Below, piece by piece: positions 21,701-31,873 of a stretch of DNA of 64,000 nt. Under the pieces are notes generated by a model. It did not search any database, was not told the DNA's origin, and was given only the letters and a program-made list of their open reading frames with translations. Position numbers and translations under genes: made by a program. The DNA comes from Laburnicola sp. R22_1. Taxonomy: Eukaryota > Ascomycota > Dothideomycetes > Pleosporales > Didymosphaeriaceae. Within the stretch, counting starts at the first letter, position 1; the number at the start of each line of letters is the position of its first letter. Where the stretch lies: contig JACONQ010000002.1 in NCBI GenBank assembly GCA_014281115.1, forward strand, positions 1,674,001-1,738,000. Direction: 5' to 3'.

Positions 21701-24700
21701 CTGCCTCGACGACAATGTGAGTCTTTTGCGAGTCACCAGTCTCTTCGACGACTCTGTGGATGGTGGTGCTTTCAAGCGTTGGCAAGTTGCTAACCATCAT
21801 GGCAGGGTCTCCTTTGCGCAATGACCAGTCGTTGACGTACTGCAGCCAGTAGTCCTTCAGATCCCAGCTGTAGGCCGGAAGAGGCAAAACATCTTGAGAC
21901 ATCTTGCAATCAGAATGATACCCCGCCCAGTGAAGATCAGAACCTGCCGTATACAGGGTCTTCAAAGTCGTCGCCAGCACCTGGAATGTAGATCTGCCCC
22001 GCTGCGACGATGCAAGAGATGTGACCTGATGCCCAAGAACAGCTTTGACCATGCCTGAAATGGCTGGGTGCGGGCCTATCTCAAGCGTCGTGGCCTGGTC
22101 TGTGATCAGATGATGGGCGCGCGCCACTTGTAGAGCGTTGAGCATGTTGACAGGCTCACGAGAATGACGGGCAAGATATTCTGGGCCAAACTCGCATTCG
22201 CCATTGCCGACAACACTTCCATCCAACGGCCTGATGATCGGTATCTTAGCGTTTGAAAAGATAGCCCCACGAGCTGCTTTCTCAAAATCGGCTAAGACTG
22301 GGTCCAACTGAGAGGAGTGGAAGGCGTAGGGAACCTTCAGCAATGTCGACTTGATTCCGGCATTGTCGAGCGAGTCTTTCAGATTAGAAATCTGCTCTAC
22401 CGGGCCAGCTAGAACTGTCTCAAGAGGAGAATTGATGCAAGCAACTTCGTACGTCTGGTCCTTGAGCGCTGATGCAACTTGATCGACGGATGCCTTCAAT
22501 ACAAGCATCGCATGAGTGTTGCGCGTGCACTTCTCTTGGAGCAACTCCGCCCTCTGTCCGACGAGATATAAGGTGTCCGCATCAGAGAGGACACCAGCAA
22601 CGTTGAGAGCCGCATATTCCCCGAGGCTATGGCCAACAACGGCGGTAGGGGTCACATTCCAAGAAGCCCATAATTTGCTGAGTGCCATCTGGTAGCATAC
22701 ACTCGCGAGCTGCACAGTAGTCGGCGCAAAGATGCCAATGTCCTGCTCCTCGGACTGGATTACCGGCAGCATCGATGGGAAGCCTAAGCTTAGGCAGAGT
22801 TGGTCCAGACGACACATCTCGGAACGAAAGACCGAGAAAGTTTCAAACAACTCCTTTCCCATGCCAGGGTATTGCGCTCCCTGGCCGGTGAAGGTGAAGA
22901 CGACCTTCGGTTTGTTCTTTGGCCGAGTCATTCCGGTCTGATCGCGAATAGCTGTTTCGATTTGGGTGCATATATCGCTAGTGGTCGAGCCCGCAAGCAT
23001 AACGCGGTGCTGATGATGCTGGCGACGTGCTGTAGTAGTGTAGGACAGCTTGCCAAGGGAAACGCTCGGGTTCTCTCTCAGGTAGTTGAGCAACTTTCTC
23101 AGGTTTCCCTGCAATGAAGGCCCACTCTTGGCCGAGACAGCTACCACGTGATGGCTTCGTGGGTCAGCGGATTCGTTCGCAGACTGTGCTTTCAGCGGTG
23201 CATCTTCAAGCAGCAAAGCTGAATTTCCACCAGCCGCGCTGAAGTTGTTCACAAAAACACGCCTTGGCTTCGAAGGGTCGGAGCTTCTCTCCCATGGGGT
23301 CGGTTTCAGAGCGATGTTGACGTTTCGCTCTGACAGGTCGGTGGGAAATCGGTGATTGATCTTGGTCTTGATGCCACAGTGGGGAACAATGGTGTTCTTT
23401 TGCATCATTAGAAGAACTTTGATCAAGCCCGATACTCCTGAGGCAGCCTCTCCGTGGCCAATGTTGGCTTTGGCTGATCCTAGGTAGAGAGCTTGTTCAT
23501 TGCTGCGGACTTGCTTCACTTGATTGGCAGGAGGCGCAAAGGTGTCCAGAACGCTTGACATTTCTCCTGCGTCCCCAGCTTGGGTGCCTGTTCCGTGCAT
23601 CTCAACGTAGCTAACGCTGTAGGGATCCACGGCGCCTTGGTTCAGAATGCGGCTGAAAATCTCTCGTTGCGCCCCGACATGAGGGCGGGTGATGGACTCC
23701 GACTCCGCTGAATGATTCGTGGCTGCGCCTAGGATAACGCCCAAGATTGGATCTTTGTCATTGACGGCATCGTCAAGGCGCTTGAGTATCACCGTTCCAA
23801 TACCCTCTCCTCGACAATAGCCGTCGGCAGAGTCATCGAAGGTTTTGCAGTTGCCACTTCTTGAGAGGAAGTGACCCCTGTCAAGACCTGAGGTGAAATC
23901 GGGATTCGTAAGGACGTTGGTGCCGCCAGCGATGGCAGTATCAATATCGCCCCGCCAAAGTGCATTGCATGCGAGGTGAATGCCAGCAAGACTAGATGAG
24001 CATGCCGTGTCGACCGCGTAGCTAGGCCCGCTGAACTTGAAGCAGTAGTTGATACGCCCAGGGATAAATGCCCTGTTGCCGCCTGGAATGAAATACGTAT
24101 CGATGTTCTGCGCGCTGTTCGTCTCCATCCAGTCATTGCTTGTGACACCGTAGAAGACACCGACACGGTCACGTCGGGTCGAGGGAGTCGCATCCGGGAC
24201 AATGCCGGCTTGCTCAATTGCCTCGTAGGCAGTCATCAATGCCAAACGCTGGGCAGGGTCGATCTGCGGAGCCTCCCGCGGCGAGATGTTGAAGAAGCGT
24301 GCATCGAACTCGGCCGGGTTGTCGAGCCAGCAGCCGAACGGCGTCTGGCTGGTGTTTTTACGGGCACCCGTGGGATCGACATGCGTCTTGACGTCCCAGT
24401 GGAGAGCAGGCGCCGGTTTGTGCACATCGAGGCCTTGGTACAGAACATCCCAGAAGGCCTCGTTGTCCTTGGCGTCAGGAAATCTCCCCGACATGCCAAT
24501 GATGGCGAGCTTGGGGGTGCCATGGCTGGTGGACGAGCCATCCGCCAAAGGCAAAGCCGCGCTTCTAGCTTCAGCGGGCAGCGGGAGCTGGGGGAGTAGC
24601 TGGCGCAGCGGCGTCTGCTTCAGCGCCGTGTAGATCAGCTGATCGGCCTTGGTTGCGATGGGCGTGACGCTGAAGCTCTTGCAGGCGGACTGGGCGAGGT

Positions 24701-25761
24701 AGCCGTGCAACTGCTCGAGGATAAAGGTCCAGCCGATGGGGCGGAGGAGGATGTCTCCCACGGCCGCCTTGAGCAGCGTCTTGAAGGTGGCATCCGCGCC
24801 GGCGCCTGCCGCTCCACCCGCGGAGAAGCGGGGCAGCTGCCGTGGGCGGGCAAAGGAGCGGTGGGAGGGCAGGCCTCTGACGATGCGGTCGGCATCAGCC
24901 TGGGTGTACAGGTGAGGCGCATGGTAGGGAGCGAATATGGGGATGCTCTGCGAGCGCAGACGGTGCTGGCTAAAGGCGGGCGAGGCCGTGAAGCGTGCGA
25001 GCCAGCGCGGCGAACCACTGACAGTGGCCCCGCTGGGGGAGGAGGCGCTCACGTACGGCTTGCACGGAGCCGGAATAACCTGTGGGGCCGAGGGTCAGTC
25101 GTGTCCTCGTCGGCGGAGCGGGCTCCGACAGCTCCGATGGGCGGGGGTGGGTGGGGACGGGAGGACAGGGATGCTCAAGTAAGTTAGTACGTACCGTCTG
25201 CTCAGCAAACAACGCCACGGCCGCCTCAGCCCCCGCCAATCCGGGCACCAGCACGGACCAGCTTCCCTGCTTCGCTGCATCCTCGACACCCTCGATGCGC
25301 TGCCCAACATCTGTGACATGGACGCCCGTCCGGAAGGCCACTCTGACAGCGTCGACGGCCAACGGCACCAGCTCGAGGGTGCTACGGCTGCAGCTGACCG
25401 CTGACGCCGCCAGCGCACCCGTACAGAGGCCCAGTACGCAGGCCTCGTCTCCGCTCTCCTGTTGGGGATAGCCCCGGACAATGAACACACCCAGCTGATA
25501 CATGCACGTAAGGGCCATGTCGAGCGGCACGCAACGCTTCCCGTTTGGCTTATGCAGCAACACATCGTTCAGACACGTAAAGCGGGGCAGCTCGTCCCTC
25601 GTCTCGCGTGGTAAGCCGTGCAGCTCGCTGCGGATGACGTCGAACGCCTTCTGCAGAAAGTCCTCCAGGACAGGATTGGATCGGTGGGAGACGAGATCCT
25701 TCAGCTGCACGTCGTACGTCTGGTCTCCGAAGAGATACAGCTTCTGATGATGATTCGCCAT
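18707..25761 (-). CDS. Non-reducing polyketide synthase, SAT-KS-MAT-PT-ACP-ACP-R
   Basis: Four exons on the minus strand, all phase 0: 25761-25195, 25079-21420, 21361-20810, 20758-18707, giving 2276 residues. SAT comes first, with active Cys about 113 in GLCTGA. KS begins near 379 with Cys about 549 (VDTACSSSLAG) and His in HGTGTQAGD and NIGHGE. MAT begins near 914 with Ser about 1007 (GHSLGEYAA). PT has catalytic His about 1329 (VQGHEVDGIPLCTPSVYAD) and Asp about 1516 (HPAVIDSLTQSCGF). Two ACPs have phosphopantetheine serines about 1676 (GIDSLL) and 1787 (GVDSLL). The C-terminal reductase domain has VLVTGASGSLGG and the Tyr-x3-Lys motif YGDAK. No C-methyltransferase, Claisen cyclase or thioesterase domain is seen, so release should be NAD(P)H-dependent, as an aldehyde or alcohol. 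Reductive release is known, for example, from fusarubin-type synthases. All catalytic residues inspected are present. Chain length and ring pattern cannot be read by eye. Confidence 0.95.
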
Positions 25762-25790
25762 GTCGTTGTGAGTTTGTCGATCCTTTGGTA

Positions 25791-25870
25791 GTCAAGCGTT
25801 TTGCCAAGCGTTGTCAAGCGTTGTTAAGGTTGCTAAGCGAAGGTTTTGAAGCGTTGTCAAGCGTTGTCAA
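25791..25870. repeat. Short tandem array of AAGCGTT units in the PKS leader
   Basis: Six degenerate units related to CAAGCGTTGT lie 30-110 bp upstream of the PKS ATG. The array is flanked on both sides by CCTTTGGT (about 25782-25789 and 25872-25879). Position suggests the 5' untranslated leader or core promoter; function is unknown. Confidence 0.7.
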
Positions 25871-25974
25871 GCCTTTGGTCGAGTCCTGGGGATAGCACTA
25901 AGATCTTGGGAGTTCAGGCTTGCCGTTCTTTTGTATGTACCTCCAACGGTGTGATTTCCGCCTCGACATGGGAG

Positions 25975-25985
25975 TCGGATAGCGA
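25975..25985. promoter_or_regulatory. Candidate AflR-type binding site (TCGGATAGCGA)
   Basis: An exact TCGN5CGA match, 214 bp upstream of the PKS start codon. It is the natural place for the cluster's AflR-type activator to bind. Chance hits of this short consensus are expected about once per 4 kb. Confidence 0.5.
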
Positions 25986-26589
25986 CGACATGTCTACTCA
26001 GTGACGATTGCCCGAACTCCTCTCCTTCCAGATCTGTGTCGTTTCGACCGTTCAAGAGCCCCTTCACCACCAACAAGACGAGATACACCATACGGGGAGC
26101 CACATTGACACCCGACAACGCTTCGTACGAGCGTGTATGCCGGATCCTACGACGTCCCCACCGCATCCTATACTCACTTCGACAGCTCGGCTGCGAATTG
26201 CGGTATCTTTGCTTTCGTGCGGACAGGATTTCTCTCGTACAGATTTTGACCGTGCGCACGAATCACTGATAACACTATGTACGCACCACGCGGGCCGGGG
26301 AAGCGCCTGTACTCCGTCCGGCGTTCCCCAACGCCGTTCAAGCCCCGCCCACGTAATCTTAGCTACGTGAAGCTATGCTTCAATCGATCGATTCATTCAG
26401 ATGGACCTATCGGGCTCTGTTTACGCCTCCCGCAAGCCCTGTGAAGCCACCATCGATCAGGCACATTATGGGTGAAACACTGCTCGTATGACGCGAACCT
26501 GCGTTGCTGCCAAGAATCGCGAAAGCTTATGCGAAAGAAGCTTACCGTTGCTTACGCCTGAAGCCCTGCATAAGGCTGTGACGGCACCT

Positions 26590-27605
26590 TAGCTAATAGT
26601 GCTTTTAACCTTAGCGTATAGTGCGCATAGGGATAGAAAGAGTAGTATAAGTAGATATATACACAGCTAAGATAGTACTAATTAAATAATACTAAGTAAT
26701 TAAGTAAACTTAGTAAAGTACTTTTTTATAATTACCTTTTTACGCACTTTTTAATTTCTAAATAGGGGCTTTGCTTTTTTATTATATTATTTAAGATAAA
26801 AGCCTTTATTATTTTATCTTTAGGTAGTTATTTAATAATATATACAAAGAAAGAAAAGTATTTTAAGATAGTATTAATAAAAAGAGGTTACCTTTTTACA
26901 CACTTTTTAATTACTAAGTAGGAAGCTTTAATTTTTTTATTATATTATTTAGAATAAAAGCCTTTATTATTCTACCTCTAGGTAAAGAATTTAATAACAT
27001 ATATATGTGGCGTTAATTTATCTACCTAGGGATAGAATAATAAAGACTTTTATCTTAAATAATATAATAAAAAAATAGAGCCTTCTACTTAGTAATTAAA
27101 AAGAGTGTAAAAAAGTAATTATAATATATATGTGTGTGTGGCGTTAAATTAACTACCTAGAGGTAGCACGACAAAGGCTTTTATCTTAAATAATATAATA
27201 GAAAAAGTAAAGTCTTCTACTTAGTAATTAAAAAGAGTATGTGTGTGGCGTTATTTTTATCTACCTAGGAGTAGGACGACAAAGGCTTTCATCTCAAATA
27301 ACATGATAAAAAACGCAGAGCCCCCTGCTTAGTAATCAAAAAAGGCGTAAAAGGGAATGATAAAAAAGTTAAAAAGAGTATAAAGCTTCTATATTATCTC
27401 TTAAGTAATTACTTCTATTTTTTATTTATTTTACTAGCTTATATTACTATTTATACTTAGTATACGAATATTTTTTATTAAATAATTATATATAATTACT
27501 AAAACTTTACTTCTATATAAATTCTAAGAAACTTATAATAGACAAGAAATATACTAAGAATTATAGAGGCATATTAGGAAGAGAAACATCGCAGACCTTT
27601 TGCGG
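26590..27605. repeat. AT-rich repeat block: five ~100-bp units in opposed orientations
   Basis: Units 1 and 2 (26732-26830 and 26888-26985) read in one direction. Units 3, 4 and 5 (27022-27120, 27153-27240, 27261-27355) are reverse-complement versions, each preceded by GTGGCGTTA. Unit 5 keeps more G and C (for example GCAGAGCCCCCTGCTTAG) where the others have A or T, the pattern expected from C-to-T mutation on both strands. The block ends with a 31-bp stretch also found at 1954-1984. It is probably a remnant of a mutated transposable element. No coding capacity is seen. Confidence 0.75.
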
Positions 27606-27927
27606 CATATATTAGCGAGAAGATGTTCACGCTAACGCTTGCTAGCGCAAACCCACTTGCGCATGTTTGGCGGCGCATTGAGCCTGCGCACTGAGGGCTC
27701 CATGACTTTCTGGAACAACCTTGGTGGAAACTTAGAACTGCCGTACGTAGAGGGGCTTTTGGAACAACAACTACGACTTCCGCTAGGGGCCGTTTATCTG
27801 CATTAAAGAGTCATCTGCTTGTTATGTTATCTATTGTATCTATTCGCAATCTCAGCCCGGACACGGTCGTGTCACTCGAATCTCTCTCTGCCCCTGTGAC
27901 TGGCCTTGACCAACACAAACCGCACAA

Positions 27928-29398
27928 ATGCCTCGTCCACCCAAACTACGCTCCAGCTGCGACGCATGCGGAGCGGTAAAACTAAAGTGCGACCGTGGCC
28001 AGCCAGACTGCGGGCGATGTCTCTCTCTGGACCTAGTCTGCGTTTACAGTGTGTCGCGCAAGAACGGGAAGCCGCCGCGTAAACGTCTTGACATTGGCGA
28101 ATCAAGACTCGGCAGTGTAGCCTGCGCGTCAACGTCAACGTCAACGTCAACGGAGCAGAGTCCTCAGGGTCCTACGACAGACAATGGGGAGAATGGTACG
28201 TGACCTGCTCTGATGCCAACCACCATTGGCTTGTGAACTACCTTAACTAAGTCGTCTCCCAGGCACCAGTGCTATACATCCTCCCGCCGATACCTTTATG
28301 ACTGGCCTTGATTCATTCGATTCCCTCGACACTTTTCAATATAATCACTTTGCGCCATCGAGCTTGCTTCCAGACTTTGGCGGTCTCGATTTTGGTGACA
28401 TCCTCGACCGAGTCGTGGACACAGCACCACTCTCTACCCTTGACACACCGCCTCTAGGGGCCTTCACAACATCCGCTAGAACAACCGACACGTCGCAACC
28501 GCAGGACCATGACGGATTCCCCGAGTTCCTAGAGTCCGCATCTTTCTTCTTTCCAGACAACACTACCGCTCCCGGCACGGATAAAGAGTCACACGACTGC
28601 TTTCGTGAGGCACACAATATCCTCAGTTGTCTCGCATATCATGACACCGCTCATATTTCACCGACGTCTCCTTCTCCTTCCACGATGGCGGATATAGCTG
28701 CCTCTTCACAGAGTCACAACACTCCCCCCCTCGATCACATGCTCCGCTCCAACCGCGAAGCTATCGACCACTTAAGTCGCTTAATTATCTGTCCGTGTGG
28801 AACTTCAAATCTGTATCTCTCATTACTGTACGCGGCGATCATATCACGGGTGCTGAGCTTATACCAGAAAGCCGCGACTCACGCTCTGGCCAGCACCGAC
28901 AACACTACCCCTGCCTTCTGTTCCATGGCGACAGATCCAGTAACTTCACACCACCGCACATTTTCTATTGCTTCAGGAATAGGATCCTCACCAGGCTCCA
29001 GCTCTGCCAGCAACACCGCAGCACCTAGTGTTTTTAGCGGAAGTGGCAACAGTAGTGTGACAAATCTCACCACACTCAACATCCCGAATCGACCCTGTGG
29101 AGCCCCGCAACAACTCTCGCCGCTCACTATTGCACCTACCAAGATTTCACTTGGCACATTCGACGTGGATGACACTCGCTCGCAGACCGCTGTGAAAATG
29201 CAATTGATCTCTAACGAGGTACGGCGAGTCAAACGGCTGATTGACCAATTCCGAGGAGACCAGGACTTTCAAGCCAGCGAGTATGCGTTTGGTGGCAGGG
29301 ACAGCCTGTATCAGGGTTTAGACAACTGGCTGAGAGCCGAGTATGCCAGGGTCGCAAATTCCGTCAGCAATCAGCTGCGAGAGCTGAACACGTACTGA
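27928..29398 (+). CDS. AflR-type Zn2Cys6 pathway-specific activator
   Basis: Two exons, 27928-28195 and 28263-29398, giving 467 residues. The N-terminal Zn2Cys6 cluster is complete, with cysteines at 11, 14, 21, 28, 31 and 38 (CDACGAVKLKC, CGRCLSLDLVC) and a typical basic linker (SRKNGKPPRKR). A Ser/Thr repeat follows (TSTSTSTST, encoded by a TCAACG microsatellite at about 28128-28151). The C-terminal half matches the AflR domain layout: CFREAHNILSCLAY, then SNREAIDHLSRLIICPCG, a YLSLLYAAIISRVLSLYQKA helix, and a closing helix with RRVKRLIDQF. Such proteins bind TCGN5CGA as dimers and switch on aromatic polyketide clusters. It is divergent from the PKS and tail to tail with the P450, inside the cluster, so a cluster-specific role is the natural reading. 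Confidence 0.92.
28128..28151 (+). repeat. TCAACG microsatellite inside the activator gene
   Basis: About four units of TCAACG encode a Thr-Ser repeat directly after the DNA-binding domain. Length variation here would change the linker without shifting the frame. Confidence 0.8.
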
Positions 29399-29674
29399 TT
29401 GCCTTCTGTGGGCAGATGTAGCTGGAATAGAATCAGGCTTATGAGATGATGTCAGTGCATGTCGGGTGAACAGGTTGCAAGCTGTTAGCGTGTCAGATCT
29501 GCTAGAATGTCAGGACTCCCCTTGGAGCCTGTCATCACATGCAGAACGTGCCATGGAGAGGATGTCATCTTAAAACGAAGCATTGGTTTACCACCAGGCA
29601 AAAAACTCAATTCATTTCATAGGTACTAGTTACCTATCGTTCTCATGCAGTCATGCTCGACCCGTAAGTGTCTA

Positions 29675-31318
29675 TCAACCTTGTTTCATCCCATCAACAT
29701 CCACCCGCGAGCCTCGAAGCTCATACCCTTCTCTCTGAGCCCTAGCCCACTCATTCTTGAGTAACTCCAGCCTAGCCTGATCTCGGGGAACAAACCGCAC
29801 TTCAAAGGGTTTCGGAATGGTAAACCCGGCATCCGGATAGGCCCCGTCTCCCACCTCGATCCGCGTCTCCCGGCCATCCACCATCGGCGGACGAATCTCA
29901 AACGCCCACAGTATCCCCGCCAACGCGATATCCAGCGAATTCTCCGCCAGTCTTGCCCCAGGACAAACACGACGACCGGTGCTGAAAGTGAAGTGGTCGC
30001 GCTTGTAGGGGTCGCTCATGGCGGCGTACTCGGCACTGTAGAGCCCATGCTCCAGATACCGCTCGGGCATAAATTCAAACGGGTTCTTGAAGCGGCTCGG
30101 ATCAAAGTGCAAGAAGGCCGTGTTGGCCAGTAGAACAGTACCCTTGGGAATGACATGGTTCTTGTAGATGAGGTCTTCGGATGCGTAGTGTCGGATGCCT
30201 GGGGAGAGAATCGGGTTCATGCGCAGCATTTCCTTGACGCAGGCGCGGATGTAGGGCATTTGGCGTACGTCGGCAAAGGTAGGCAGCCGTTTGGCGCCGA
30301 CGACGCGCATGAGCTCGTCTTGGGCTGCGTGCTGGACACGCGGGTTGGCGGCGAGATGGAGCACCAGGCTATTGAGCGTGGCGGCCGTCGTTTCGAAGCC
30401 GGCTTCCACCAGGCCACCGGCAACCCAAGCGAGGTCCTCTTCGTCAAGTCCTTTGGCGTACCATGCGTGTCTGCCTTCATAGATCTCGCGAGCGTAGCAG
30501 TGAGGCGCTTTGCCGTCCGTGACTTGCTTCTCTAGACGCCGCCATAACCCCATCTTGATGTCTAGGACTTCTTTGGCCGCCACCGTGGCTTCTTGGCGAC
30601 CTGGCTGGAGCCATTCGGGCAGAGAGGCAAGGGGCGGCAGTTCGTCGACTATGAAAGCACCGGGCCTGGAAGTTCGTCGGAGAATCGCTTGGCTTCGTAC
30701 TGCATCTTGGGCGTCCGGATGGGCCCAGTCTTTGATGCGGGTGCCGAAAGTGTTCGTCATGATGATGCTGAATGCATAGCGGCGCATGTGTTGATAGAAG
30801 TCGCGTTGATTCTCATTATTGGTTGCAAGATCGAAAAGCAGCTGTTTCGTCTCGAACTCCTGGCTAGGAACAAATGTAGCCGTCATGGGCGCCGTAGTGA
30901 TGGCCCGCACGACCGATCGTTGAGCGCGCCAAAGCGGCCCATAAGGCATGGTTGGCATTCGCTTCCCGCCAGTCACAATGTCGTGGCCCATGGGTGACGG
31001 TGCTTTGGACGAGGTGACGACGGCTTGCTTCTCCAGGACCTCGCGGACGGCTTCGGGAGTATTGAGAACCACCCAGTTGTACCAGCCTATGCGGATTTTG
31101 AAGACATCTCCATACTCCATCGCCCATTTGCGGAAAGCAACGGGTGCTTTTGGTGGAAGTTTGAAACCATTGCCGAATAGATTATGGCTCTTTGGGCCTG
31201 GTATGCTGTCAAGCCTGCGATCGCGACGTATCCATGCTAAGACAAGTCCAGAGACAGAGAAGAACGCAATGAGTATCCAAACTCTGTAGTTTTGAAACAG
31301 TAGAATAATATCTTCCAT
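29675..31318 (-). CDS. Cytochrome P450 monooxygenase
   Basis: A single-exon gene of 547 residues. An N-terminal membrane anchor (VWILIAFFSVSGLVLAWI) is followed by the proline hinge (SIPGPKS). The I-helix oxygen-binding motif is GGLVEAGFETTAATL, the K-helix E-x-x-R is KEMLRMNP, and the heme loop near residue 450 is FSTGRRVCPGARLAENS with the thiolate cysteine in place. It is an ER-bound enzyme that needs P450 reductase. The gene lies inside the cluster, convergent with the activator (276 bp between stops) and divergent from the FAD monooxygenase with a 555-bp shared promoter. It probably hydroxylates or couples the aromatic polyketide. The CYP family cannot be assigned by eye. Confidence 0.93.
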   Translation of the reverse strand: MEDIILLFQNYRVWILIAFFSVSGLVLAWIRRDRRLDSIPGPKSHNLFGNGFKLPPKAPVAFRKWAMEYGDVFKIRIGWYNWVVLNTPEAVREVLEKQAVVTSSKAPSPMGHDIVTGGKRMPTMPYGPLWRAQRSVVRAITTAPMTATFVPSQEFETKQLLFDLATNNENQRDFYQHMRRYAFSIIMTNTFGTRIKDWAHPDAQDAVRSQAILRRTSRPGAFIVDELPPLASLPEWLQPGRQEATVAAKEVLDIKMGLWRRLEKQVTDGKAPHCYAREIYEGRHAWYAKGLDEEDLAWVAGGLVEAGFETTAATLNSLVLHLAANPRVQHAAQDELMRVVGAKRLPTFADVRQMPYIRACVKEMLRMNPILSPGIRHYASEDLIYKNHVIPKGTVLLANTAFLHFDPSRFKNPFEFMPERYLEHGLYSAEYAAMSDPYKRDHFTFSTGRRVCPGARLAENSLDIALAGILWAFEIRPPMVDGRETRIEVGDGAYPDAGFTIPKPFEVRFVPRDQARLELLKNEWARAQREGYELRGSRVDVDGMKQG

Positions 31319-31873
31319 CGCGTGTCGGAGAGAAGAAAGAGTGATCGCTATAGGATCAGGTGTGAATCAGATGCTACACATGTTGTGGTTGTCCAATTAA
31401 TATAGCGCAATGGTTTATGGTATGCTGGCCAATAGGACATGACATTTGATCCTCGAGCCAAGCCCTCTTCTTTGGACCAAAATGAAACCCGATAATTCTT
31501 TCATGAGGCGCAGCATGCTGGCTAGTCTTACTAGATGTTGGATTCGAGGATATTTTTCAGAGATCGCCTGAGATGTACGTGATGCATGGGTTTGCGAAGG
31601 TTAGATCCGAGGAAGGCGAACGGGCATTCACCCGAAGGGACATCCAGAGGTGGATCATCGGGCTTCTTAGCTCGGGATGTCTCGGGTGTCAAAATACCTG
31701 CTGGCTGCATTCTTGAGTTTCAGAAAAGGTCTTATAAATCTCGATGAGCTCTTACCAACAAGGCATCGAAATCGAAATCGCTCGGTGCTTACAACGAGGC
31801 ATCGTCAGGATCAAATACTGCGCAGCCATCATACTCATATGTTTACACTGTTCCCCTTCGACCTGTCAGAATA
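31319..31873. promoter_or_regulatory. Shared divergent promoter, P450 / FAD monooxygenase
   Basis: 555 bp between two divergent starts. It contains two CCAAT elements (near 31393 and 31429), a repeated CTCGGGATGT / CTCGGGTGT pair at about 31671-31690, and TCGAAATCGAAATCG near 31768. No exact TCGN5CGA is present. Confidence 0.55.

Larger units (their letters stand above)
25762..27927. promoter_or_regulatory. PKS / activator divergent intergenic region
   Basis: 2.2 kb between the PKS start and the activator start. Next to the PKS is a short repeat array (25791-25870) and a TCGN5CGA site (25975-25985). From about 26590 to 27600 the DNA is very AT-rich and made of repeated units in opposite orientations. 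The ~330 bp before 27928 return to normal composition and should hold the activator's own promoter. No gene is supported. Confidence 0.6.

Noticed and set aside
27001..27360. A CRISPR-like look of regularly spaced repeats
   Set aside because: The units are long, AT-rich, diverged and partly inverted in a eukaryotic genome; they fit mutated transposon remnants.
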